From Candidatus Magasanikiibacteriota bacterium (lineage in GTDB: Bacteria; Patescibacteriota; Patescibacteriia; Magasanikbacterales; UBA922), in the NCBI GenBank assembly GCA_012800155.1, contig JAAZJX010000082.1, positions 1 to 5,569 on the forward strand: DNA of 5,569 bases. Reading direction: 5' to 3'. Made by a program: the position numbers and the translations under genes. The notes beneath the pieces are model-generated. The model was not told the origin of the DNA. It saw nothing but the letters and a program-made list of their open reading frames with translations, and did not search any database. This document shows, piece after piece, positions 1 to 5,292 of the stretch; the first letter of the stretch is position 1; each line of letters opens with the position of its first letter.

Positions 1-697
1 GTCCAGTACCAAAAATTTTAAGTTTATAACCCAAACGATTGAAAGCTTTGACTAATAAATCAAATTTTTTATATGGAACTAATCTTCCTCCTGCCAAAAA
101 ATAATCACCCACTTGATCAGCAATTTTAAATTGACTTATTTCTGCTGGAGGATAAATAACATCACTATCACGACGATAATATTTTTGAATTCTTCCTTTT
201 ACAGTGTATGAATTAGCAATAAAATCATCTACTCGATCAACACTCATTTTATCCCACATTCGCAAATAATGAATTAAGCGAGGTAATAAAGATTTTATCA
301 AACGATTATATTTTAAATCTTCAATATATTCATGAGTATCTGTCCATAGATAACGAGTAGGAGTATGACAATAAGAAATATGAAGAGTGTTAGGACGAGT
401 TAAAATTCCTTTAGCAAAGGCTGAAGTGGAAGATAAAACAATATCAAAATTATGTAAATTGTGTCTTTCATTAGCCAAAGGCATAAAAGGTAAATACCAT
501 TGATATTTTTTCTTACTCATTGGCAATTTACTAATAAAAGATTCTTTTATTTTTGCATTTTCAAATCCTGCTACTTTATTTTTATCATAAAACAACACAA
601 AAATTGGCGCTTCCGGCCATACTTCATGAAAGGCTCTTAATACTCTCTCTGCCCCTCCATCCTGAGAAAGATAATCATGTACCAAAGCAATCTTCAT
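1..697 (-). CDS. GT4-family glycosyltransferase, N-terminal part (3' end outside window)
   Basis: Translating the minus strand from the ATG at 697 gives 232 uninterrupted codons that run off the left edge. The protein begins MKIALVHDYL, followed by GGAERV at residues 14-19, the usual acceptor-side opening of GT-B fold GT4 enzymes. Further family signatures are CHTPTRYLW (110-118), ANSYTVKGRIQKYY (161-174), VIYPP (180-184) and AGGRLVPYKKFDLLVKAF (202-219). The last is the start of the nucleotide-sugar-binding C-terminal domain. About 120-150 residues, including the donor-binding E-x7-E region, should lie outside. GT4 enzymes transfer a sugar from an NDP- or GDP-sugar; the pattern resembles mannosyltransferase-type (WbaZ-like) members, but the sugar cannot be read from sequence. 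It probably extends a lipid-linked glycan at the cytoplasmic face of the membrane. It lies 121 bp downstream of the priming sugar-phosphate transferase on the same strand. No Shine-Dalgarno motif precedes the ATG. Confidence 0.93.
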   Translation of the reverse strand, partial: MKIALVHDYLSQDGGAERVLRAFHEVWPEAPIFVLFYDKNKVAGFENAKIKESFISKLPMSKKKYQWYLPFMPLANERHNLHNFDIVLSSTSAFAKGILTRPNTLHISYCHTPTRYLWTDTHEYIEDLKYNRLIKSLLPRLIHYLRMWDKMSVDRVDDFIANSYTVKGRIQKYYRRDSDVIYPPAEISQFKIADQVGDYFLAGGRLVPYKKFDLLVKAFNRLGYKLKIFGTG

Positions 698-818
698 AAA
701 TAATAATACTAATTTTACTATTTAATATAAATAAAACATTAATTTGAAGAATCAAATAAATTATAAAAAAATATTTAAATTCATTTAATTAGTTTTATTT
801 ATGTTCTATTTTAAATAA
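698..818 (-). promoter_or_regulatory. AT-rich intergenic spacer with a possible -10 box
   Basis: This 121-bp spacer between the two glycan genes is almost pure A/T. On the minus strand a perfect TATAAT lies at 760-765, which would start a transcript near 753 with a leader of about 55 nt. The -35 position at 17-bp spacing (783-788) reads TTAAAT and is poor. In DNA this AT-rich a chance TATAAT is likely. I see no GC-rich hairpin with a U-tract, so the glycosyltransferase may simply be co-transcribed with the upstream gene. Confidence 0.25.
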
Positions 819-2237
819 TTAAAGCGCTCCTCTTCGTCGCAAAACCACAAACGGTGTTTTGATAAAAATAATAAAATCCAAAAGCAAACTCCATTTTTCT
901 ATATAAAAAATATCTAATTTAATTTCTTCTTCAAAAGATAAATTACTTCTTCCAGAAATTTGCGCCAACCCGGTAATCCCTGGTTTCAATGTAAAAACTT
1001 TACGATGAGATTGTTCATATTTTTCAACTTCTCTAGGCTGATGCGGACGCGGACCAACAATACTCATCTCTCCCAACAAAACATTAAAAAATTGAGGAAA
1101 TTCATCTATACTCCAACGACGAATAAATTTTCCAAAAGGTGTTACTCGAGGATCATTTTTTATTTTATAAATTGGACCCTGTTTAATACTACTTGTTTTA
1201 ATTAATTCTTTTTCTTTTTCTTCAGCTTTCATTCCACTTTCACCAAATTGAACACCAGTAGAATCTTTTTGATACATTGATCTAAATTTAAAAGTAAAAA
1301 ACTTTTTACCTCTAAGTCCTACCCTTTCATTTTTATAAATTATTGGTCGACCAGTCTCAAACAAAATAATTAAAGCAGAAAGCAAAGTCAAAGGACTAGA
1401 TAAAATAATAACAATAATACTCATAATAATATCAAACAATCTTTTTAATACTCTCCCCCAACCATCCAAAGGTGTACGACGCAATTCAACTATTGGTACT
1501 CCGGCCAAAGCTGAAATAGAAACATTAGTAGAATAAGTGGAAAAAAGATCTGCTGGATATTTAAAAACTTTATGATTTTCTTCACAAAAAGAAATTGCTG
1601 ACAAAGTTTCATTTTCATTGACTCTAGGAGCAAAAAAGATTAATTCATCAATTTTTAATTTACTAATTTCTTTCGCGCTTTGTTTATTAAAATTAGCAAA
1701 TTGACCAACTACTTTATATCCCAAACTTTTTCTTTCAGATAAAATTTCAGCTACTTCTTTAGCATCTTTTTTATCTCCAATCACAACAATTCGACGCAAA
1801 CCTAATCCAAGTCTATATAAAATACCTTTGAAACCACGCATTAAAATTCTTCCCAAACAAATATAAACAATTGCAAATCCCCAACCAGTTACTACTAAAA
1901 AACGAGAATCAAATTGTTGTAAAGCAAACATCACATAAATAGCAATTATTCCTAAACCAACCGAACAAGCTAAAATTACTTTAACTAAATCACTAGCTAA
2001 TTTTCTATTCTGATCCGTAGAATAAAGTCCAAAAATCGCAAATATAATTATCCAAATCAAACTCACCAAAGTTATTATATTTAAAAAATTAATAATTGAC
2101 ATCTCAAATATTACCGGACGCAAAGCTACTGCCCATTCACTAAAACGCAAATAATAAGCTGAAATTCCAGCCAAAATAAGTAATAAAAAATCTATTGGCA
2201 CTTGTAGCACCATGAGAATAATTTCTGATCTTTTCAT
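819..2237 (-). CDS. Polyprenyl-phosphate sugar-1-phosphate transferase (WcaJ/WbaP-type)
   Basis: A 472-residue membrane enzyme predicted to move a hexose-1-phosphate from a UDP-sugar to undecaprenyl phosphate, the first committed step of capsule, exopolysaccharide or O-antigen-like glycan synthesis. Hydrophobic segments lie near residues 8-30, 47-70, 86-105 and 114-132, followed by FGLY-type and cytosolic CoA-binding-like regions (IVVIGDKKDA, 150-159). A re-entrant or fifth hydrophobic helix at about 267-292 (KRLFDIIMS...) opens the catalytic bacterial sugar transferase domain. That domain carries FTFKFRSM (314-321), WSIDEFPQFFNVL (375-387) with the Asp-Glu catalytic dyad at 378-379, MSIVGPRP (391-398) and KPGITGLAQISGR (418-430). 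Length matches full WcaJ/WbaP-type enzymes (about 460-480 residues), so it appears intact. The ATG at 2237 is chosen because it begins the first membrane helix; there is no Shine-Dalgarno. The sugar, glucose or galactose, is not decidable here. It is followed by a GT4 glycosyltransferase gene. Confidence 0.96.
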   Translation of the reverse strand: MKRSEIILMVLQVPIDFLLLILAGISAYYLRFSEWAVALRPVIFEMSIINFLNIITLVSLIWIIIFAIFGLYSTDQNRKLASDLVKVILACSVGLGIIAIYVMFALQQFDSRFLVVTGWGFAIVYICLGRILMRGFKGILYRLGLGLRRIVVIGDKKDAKEVAEILSERKSLGYKVVGQFANFNKQSAKEISKLKIDELIFFAPRVNENETLSAISFCEENHKVFKYPADLFSTYSTNVSISALAGVPIVELRRTPLDGWGRVLKRLFDIIMSIIVIILSSPLTLLSALIILFETGRPIIYKNERVGLRGKKFFTFKFRSMYQKDSTGVQFGESGMKAEEKEKELIKTSSIKQGPIYKIKNDPRVTPFGKFIRRWSIDEFPQFFNVLLGEMSIVGPRPHQPREVEKYEQSHRKVFTLKPGITGLAQISGRSNLSFEEEIKLDIFYIEKWSLLLDFIIFIKTPFVVLRRRGAL

Positions 2238-2298
2238 AAAAACAATTAACTTTATTGATTAAAAAATTTAATAATCAATCAAGTATCTTTATATAAAT

Positions 2299-2327
2299 AT
2301 AATAACTTAAAAACGAACTTTGGTCAA
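2299..2327 (-). promoter_or_regulatory. Sigma70-type promoter of the sugar-phosphate transferase gene
   Basis: On the minus strand the -35 box is TTGACC (2322-2327), the spacer is exactly 17 bp (2305-2321), and the -10 box is TATTAT (2299-2304). Transcription would start near 2292, giving a leader of about 55 nt before the ATG at 2237. The promoter lies just beyond the rnpB terminator, so this gene appears to be transcribed separately from rnpB. The leader contains an A/T-only inverted repeat, TTGATTA (2255-2261) against TAATCAA (2272-2278), of unknown significance. Confidence 0.75.
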
Positions 2328-2344
2328 TCACTAAATTTTTTAAC

Positions 2345-2372
2345 AAAAAACCCGCTCTTTAGCGGATTTTTT
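2345..2372 (-). terminator. Rho-independent terminator of rnpB
   Basis: On the minus strand the stem ATCCGCT pairs with AGCGGGT (one G-U) around an AAAG loop. It is preceded by an A-run and followed by TTTTTT. It begins about 4 nt after the closing P1 helix of rnpB, where that RNA should end. Because A- and T-runs flank both sides, it would also work in the opposite direction, although no plus-strand gene is visible. Confidence 0.9.
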
Positions 2373-2375
2373 ATA

Positions 2376-2985
2376 CTCATTACATAATTATAAGCCGAAT
2401 TTTGTCCGGTATAGTTCAAAGAACTTAACCGGGATAATCATTTATCTAGGTTTATTATTACTAATAAACTCAAACGAGCGAACTTTTCACGGTTCCACTT
2501 CATTATACCATGTAAACCAATATTATTTATAAAACTAGTTTATCTTGACATAACAAAGCGGAACCGCGCTGCTCTTTCTCTAGGTAGGGCTTGCCACTCC
2601 GATACTTTATAATATCGGAGAGTACAGTAGCTTTTGACTCGAGAGCAAAAACCTCCATACACTTTTCACCTTTTACAAGCTTACGAATAAATTCGTCTTC
2701 TCGTTAGTATTGTCTCTGTGGCGCTATCCCGAATGTATTATCACTAATACACTGATGGATGTTATCCATTACCAGTACTCCACTACGCTACATCTGGTAA
2801 ACTAATTTACTCTTTAAAATAAATAATTTATCCGATGTAACGCAATGAAGCTTAGAGTTCGGACTTTCCTCCCATCAATGTTCTCCGAACTACGACAAGC
2901 AAACTTCTATATTTTCTAAAAAATAGAGTTTACATAACGAAGTCCGAAGAACAAAGTTGGGCGATTATCCATTATGCAATGAGCT
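2376..2985 (-). ncRNA. rnpB: RNase P RNA (rnpB), unusually long at about 610 nt
   Basis: This is the catalytic RNA that removes 5' leaders from pre-tRNAs. Conserved region I, GGAGGAAAGTCC, is at 2861-2872; CCTAGATAAATGA, matching the E. coli CCUAGAUGAAUGA, is at 2438-2450; the 3' core ACAAAATTCGGCTTAT matches the family's last conserved block. Helices that can be paired by eye are P1 (13 bp, 2971-2983 with 2376-2388), P2 (8 bp, 2963-2970 with 2432-2439), P3 (12 bp, 2941-2952 with 2880-2891, plus an outer arm at 2899-2933), P4 (2858-2865 with 2392-2399), a P18 hairpin with a GUAA tetraloop (2450-2469) and a P19-like hairpin (2406-2431). A further 11-bp arm pairs 2558-2568 with 2488-2498, probably in the P15-P17 region. 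A GGTGAAAAG segment matches the specificity domain. Usual length is about 350-400 nt; the excess is in P3, the specificity domain, the P15-P17 arm and P19. The 5' end is inferred from the promoter and P1. Confidence 0.96.
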
Positions 2986-2990
2986 AAAAA

Positions 2991-3019
2991 AGTATAACAA
3001 AAAAAACTTCGTTTGTCAA
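2991..3019 (-). promoter_or_regulatory. Strong sigma70-type promoter of rnpB
   Basis: On the minus strand the -35 box is a perfect TTGACA (3014-3019), the spacer is 17 bp (2997-3013), and the -10 box is TATACT (2991-2996). The predicted start, about six bases past the -10, is the A at 2985, two bases before the first strand of P1. This agreement fixes the RNA 5' end well. It is the closest match to consensus in the window, as expected for a highly expressed stable RNA. Confidence 0.9.
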
Positions 3020-3178
3020 GATTTAATATTTCTCTCATTTATTAATCTTCTCAAAACCTCTTTAATCATTTTCGCAAAATCCTCTTTGTTATTTTTTTAA
3101 TTTCCCCTTATATATTTCACCGAAAGCGAAAGAAAAACTATTCCACTTTGTTTATCTCATCAAAATAACAAAAAAACT
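3020..3178. other. Gene-free AT-rich spacer upstream of rnpB
   Basis: I see no gene, structured RNA or convincing terminator here. The sequence is A/T-rich with scattered pyrimidine runs. It leads directly into the GC-rich composite repeat that begins at 3179. Together with that repeat and the tRNA terminator it makes up the 383-bp gene-free stretch between rnpB and tRNA-Leu. Confidence 0.6.
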
Positions 3179-3310
3179 ATTCCCCCCTTGCCTGTCTCGC
3201 CGTAGCTTTAGCGAAGGCGGACCTGTCTCGCTGAAGGCGGAAGGGAGGTGAAGGGGGGTGTTGGCTTGTCTCGCTATAGCTTCAGCGACACACAGCCACA
3301 GGAATGACAG
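3179..3310. repeat. GC-rich composite dispersed repeat, copy A
   Basis: A GC-rich block in AT-rich surroundings. The core (3179-3264) starts ATTCCCCCCTTGC and ends GGTGAAGGGGGGTGTTGG, so CCCCCCTT and AAGGGGGG form inverted ends. Between them are units of the form CTGTCTCGCCGTAGC...GAAGGCGG: one full unit (hairpin-forming part 3198-3219) and one shortened unit (3221-3240) in which the middle CGTAGCTTTAGC is replaced by T. A degenerate third unit (3265-3293) and a GGAATGACAG tail (3301-3310) follow. A second copy in the same orientation lies at 5110-5228. It contains no reading frame that looks like a gene. Similar GC-rich hairpin repeats are, from memory, common between genes in Patescibacteria; that is recall, not a search. 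Confidence 0.85.
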
Positions 3311-3369
3311 TTAAATTTGTCAATACCTCTTCAAAAAGAAATAAAAAAACAAATAAAAAAATAAATACC

Positions 3370-3393
3370 AAAAAACATGATTAAATCATGTTT
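3370..3393 (-). terminator. Probable terminator after tRNA-Leu
   Basis: On the minus strand, about 10 bases past the tRNA discriminator base, AAACATGAT pairs with ATCATGTTT (3385-3393 and 3373-3381) around a 3-nt loop. The 3' strand runs into a six-T stretch, followed by GG and further T-rich DNA. The stem is AT-rich and therefore weak, but its position directly after the tRNA supports a terminator or 3'-processing role. Confidence 0.65.
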
Positions 3394-3402
3394 GGCACTT
3401 AG

Positions 3403-3483
3403 TGCGCGGAAGAGGACTTGAACCTCCACGCCTTTCGGCACTACCACCTCAAGGTAGCGTGTATACCATTTCACCACCCGCGC
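3403..3483 (-). tRNA. tRNA-Leu (anticodon GAG)
   Basis: The 81-nt minus-strand sequence folds as a class II tRNA. The acceptor stem is GCGCGGG with TCCGCGC (one G-U), followed by a 3-bp D stem with GG in the loop. The anticodon stem CTACC/GGTAG carries loop TTGAGGT, so the anticodon is GAG (3448-3450). A 13-nt long variable arm has GCC-GAAA-GGC, and the T stem carries loop TTCAAGT. GAG reads CUC and CUU leucine codons; the long variable arm and discriminator A73 (3403) agree with leucine. The 3' CCA is not encoded (ACT follows the acceptor stem), so a CCA-adding enzyme is needed. The gene starts 60 bp after the kinase-like gene stops, on the same strand. I see no convincing separate promoter, so co-transcription is possible. 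Confidence 0.97.
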
Positions 3484-3543
3484 TTAATCAATTTTATCAA
3501 TCTTCAATCAAGATAATTTATAATAAATTGTTTAATCAATATT

Positions 3544-4302
3544 TTAAAACTTTCTTTCTTTTCCTACAATCATCTCTACTCTCTTTTTCGCTAAACGAAT
3601 TTTTATTTTTGTTTCTTTGGAAATTTTACCATCAGCATCAACCACAAAAGGAGTTTTAGCTGACACAATCATTTCTTCAAAAGGAAAAACACTAGGTTCT
3701 TCATATTTATATTTTCCAAATAAACTTTTTTTAGTTATTGGTAATAAAAAAGCTTCCAATTTTCCATCTTGAGGGTGAATCATGTATTCCTGTTTCTCAC
3801 CTTTCCAACTAAATGGCTGTAAATTGCAAATTATTAATTCACTTTTATAATTCGTAGAGACTTTAAATTTTTCATCATATTCAATCGTAATTTTACTAGG
3901 TAAAATATGTAAACGAGAAACAAAATAACGATTATTAAACCAACCTGTATCTAATTTTATTTTTCTTCTTTGTGCCAAAATATCACAAGCCTTTTCTCCT
4001 ACAGGAATACCTAACACTTCAGCTATTGAATTATCTGGACCAACCGGCAAAAAACCAAATAAAATTCCACAAGTTGCTGCTCGGGAAAGAACATTGCCAA
4101 AAGTTCGGTCATTGCCAACTATGACTATTGTTTTTGCTCCTCGATTTATTTCATCATCAATCACTGCTTTGGCATTAGTAAAATTTTGTAAACGAATAAT
4201 TTTACCAGCAATACCAAAATCTGTCAAACGAGTTTCCATAGCTTTGACTAATAAATCATATTTCTTTTGTCTCAAAAAATCATCGTAAAGATAGACATAC
4301 AT
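3544..4302 (-). CDS. Diacylglycerol-kinase-like protein with altered signature motifs
   Basis: A 252-residue soluble protein with the layout of the DAGK/YegS/LCB5 lipid-kinase fold (related to NAD kinases), whose members phosphorylate diacylglycerol or similar lipids with ATP. The N-terminal Rossmann-like half has TIVIVGNDRTFGNVL (58-72) where DAGKs have the GGDGT nucleotide loop, and PVGPDNSIAEVLGIP (86-100) where they have GTxNDFA. The C-terminal beta-sandwich half shows DGKLEAFLLP (179-188) and VDADGK (221-226), as in the family. GGDGT has become GNDRT and the Asp of NDFA is Ser, so lipid-kinase activity is doubtful. At about 250 residues it is shorter than YegS/DgkB (about 300). The frame opens at a TTG three codons earlier (4311), but I prefer the ATG at 4302, because MYVYLYDDFL looks like the true start; neither has a Shine-Dalgarno. 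A weak promoter (TTTTGA-17-GATACT, 4349-4377) is possible. It lies 113 bp downstream of bactofilin. Confidence 0.85.
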   Translation of the reverse strand: MYVYLYDDFLRQKKYDLLVKAMETRLTDFGIAGKIIRLQNFTNAKAVIDDEINRGAKTIVIVGNDRTFGNVLSRAATCGILFGFLPVGPDNSIAEVLGIPVGEKACDILAQRRKIKLDTGWFNNRYFVSRLHILPSKITIEYDEKFKVSTNYKSELIICNLQPFSWKGEKQEYMIHPQDGKLEAFLLPITKKSLFGKYKYEEPSVFPFEEMIVSAKTPFVVDADGKISKETKIKIRLAKKRVEMIVGKERKF

Positions 4303-4415
4303 AAAACACAAATCAATACACCAATTAAATTAATTAGTTAAAAAAACCAGTATCAAATAGACAATCAATAATCAAAATTATTAAAGATCTACTTAGACTA
4401 CTGTTTTTTAAAATC

Positions 4416-4889
4416 TTAAACTGTTTCACCTTCATCATTATCTTCAACCAAATCTTTTACTTTAGATTTAAGAGAAGATGTTTTTTTTGTTTGTTTTTCT
4501 TCAATCTCTAAACCTTTCATTGAAACTTTACCTTGTATCAAAGCCCCTGATTCTACAGTCAATACTTTACAAACTATATCACCTAAAATTTGAGCAGTAG
4601 AACTCAAATCCAAACGATCTACTACTTTAACATTACCTTTTACACTTCCAGAAATATGAGCATTACCTGCTTTTACATTAGCAAAAATTTTTGCGCCATC
4701 TTCTACAGTCAATAATTTACTAGTATTCACACTTCCTGAAACAGTACCTTTAACTACAATATTTCCTTCAGAAGAAAAATCTCCTTCTACATTTACTGAA
4801 GGACCAACAACTGTCTCAACATTATCATTATTATCATAATTTACATTTGATGTATATTCATCTTTTTTAGAACTGCTTTTTTGAAACAT
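4416..4889 (-). CDS. Bactofilin (polymer-forming cytoskeletal protein)
   Basis: A 157-residue protein of the bactofilin family (PF04519), which self-assembles without nucleotides into filaments and sheets, often on the inner face of the membrane, and helps place envelope-building enzymes. The core, about residues 30-126, is a run of short beta-helix repeats with the usual alternating hydrophobic and Gly/Ser pattern, for example VEGDFSSEGNIVVKGTVSG (34-52), GSVKGNVKVVDRLDLS (81-96) and GDIVCKVLTVESGALIQGKV (103-122). It is flanked by a polar, Asn/Asp/Ser-rich N-terminal tail (1-28) and a charged Lys/Glu C-terminal tail (128-157), both probably disordered. There is no signal peptide or membrane helix. 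The ATG at 4889 opens the frame, with no Shine-Dalgarno and a leader of about 25 nt from the promoter at 4922-4950. Length is normal for the family. The partner envelope process is not shown by the neighbours. Confidence 0.95.
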   Translation of the reverse strand: MFQKSSSKKDEYTSNVNYDNNDNVETVVGPSVNVEGDFSSEGNIVVKGTVSGSVNTSKLLTVEDGAKIFANVKAGNAHISGSVKGNVKVVDRLDLSSTAQILGDIVCKVLTVESGALIQGKVSMKGLEIEEKQTKKTSSLKSKVKDLVEDNDEGETV

Positions 4890-4921
4890 ATTTTAAAAAT
4901 TAATTTATTATTAGTTTATAT

Positions 4922-4950
4922 ATAATACAGATTTTTTTAGATTTAGGCAA
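4922..4950 (-). promoter_or_regulatory. Sigma70-type promoter of the bactofilin gene
   Basis: On the minus strand the -35 box is TTGCCT (4945-4950), the spacer is 17 bp (4928-4944), and the -10 box is TATTAT (4922-4927). Transcription would start near 4915, about 25 nt before the ATG. The -10 hexamer and spacing are identical to those of the sugar-phosphate transferase promoter at 2299-2327, which strengthens both calls. Confidence 0.7.
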
Positions 4951-5109
4951 ATTTTTTCTTATAAAAGAAAATAAAAAAGAAATATTGATCAGTTTGATAT
5001 TAGATAAATTAAAATATCTAAATTCTACTTTTGTATATATTTCCACTCACTTCTTATTCTTCACTATTAATTTCCTCTTGCTCGTCTCGCTAAAAAGATA
5101 AAGGAAATC
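4951..5109. other. Gene-free AT-rich spacer
   Basis: No gene is visible. Two A/T-rich inverted repeats occur. TTTTCTT/AAGAAAA sits just beyond the bactofilin -35 box, at about 4953-4970. TTAGATA (5000-5006) faces TATCTAA (5015-5021) across an 8-nt loop. Neither is followed by a U-tract on either strand, so they are not convincing terminators. A degenerate CTTGCTCGTCTCGCT at 5077-5091 resembles the start of the composite-repeat unit that follows. Confidence 0.5.
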
Positions 5110-5228
5110 ATTCCCCCCTTGCTTGTCTCGCCGTAGCTTTAGCGAAGGCGGAACCTGTCTCGCCGTAGCTTTAGCGAAGGCAGATTCTTATTATTCCCCC
5201 TAGAGAGGGGGGTGAAGGGGGGTGTTGG
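5110..5228. repeat. GC-rich composite dispersed repeat, copy B
   Basis: This is the second copy of the element at 3179-3264, in the same orientation. It again starts ATTCCCCCCTTGC and ends GGTGAAGGGGGGTGTTGG. It has two full internal units with CGCCGTAGCTTTAGCGAAGG (hairpin parts from 5129 and 5161), whereas the second unit in copy A is shortened. It also carries a segment absent from copy A with a perfect CCCCCT-AGAG-AGGGGG hairpin (5196-5211), and a 10-bp direct duplication (GGGGGGTGAA followed by GGGGGGTG). The element is non-coding: frames read through it give only low-complexity Pro/Ser peptides. Confidence 0.85.
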
Positions 5229-5272
5229 TTGGTATTATAAGTTAATTGTTTATAAATTCTTGTTTTGAATAG

Positions 5273-5292
5273 ATTCCCGCTTTCGCGGGAAT
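5273..5292. repeat. Perfect palindrome heading the minisatellite
   Basis: ATTCCCGC (5273-5280) and GCGGGAAT (5285-5292) form an uninterrupted 8-bp stem around a TTTC loop. ATTCCCGC...GCGGGAATGAC palindromes are, from general knowledge, dispersed in many bacterial genomes and give the familiar spurious peptide HSRESGN when translated. No U-tract follows on either strand, so it is not a standard terminator. Its right half is the first unit of the tandem array. Confidence 0.85.

Noticed and set aside
960..1205. Plus-strand open frame of 81 codons
   Set aside because: It lies entirely antisense inside the sugar-phosphate transferase gene, whose own frame has clear catalytic motifs.
2345..2372. 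Evidence for a convergent plus-strand transcript from the bidirectional terminator shape
   Set aside because: No plus-strand gene or promoter ends here; the symmetric A- and T-runs are explained by the rnpB terminator alone.
2376..2985. tmRNA or another long structured RNA
   Set aside because: The CR-I GGAGGAAAGTCC, CCTAGATAAATGA and TTCGGCTTAT blocks, with matching P1, P2 and P4 pairing, identify RNase P RNA. There is no tRNA-like end and no tag-peptide frame.
3402..3659. Plus-strand open frame of 85 codons beginning MRGRGLEPPRL
   Set aside because: Its first third is the antisense of tRNA-Leu and the rest runs antisense through the end of the kinase-like gene; such frames over tRNAs are common artefacts.
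4094..4288. Plus-strand open frame of 64 codons
   Set aside because: It is antisense within the kinase-like gene, with no recognisable domain and no upstream signals.
4303..4311. TTG start adding three residues (MCF) to the kinase-like protein
   Set aside because: An ATG follows three codons later at 4302, the added residues look unrelated to the family start, and neither site has a Shine-Dalgarno to favour the TTG.
819..4889. Recoded UGA (as glycine or tryptophan)
   Set aside because: All complete genes read through their conserved motifs with the standard code, tryptophan is encoded by TGG, and every visible stop is TAA.
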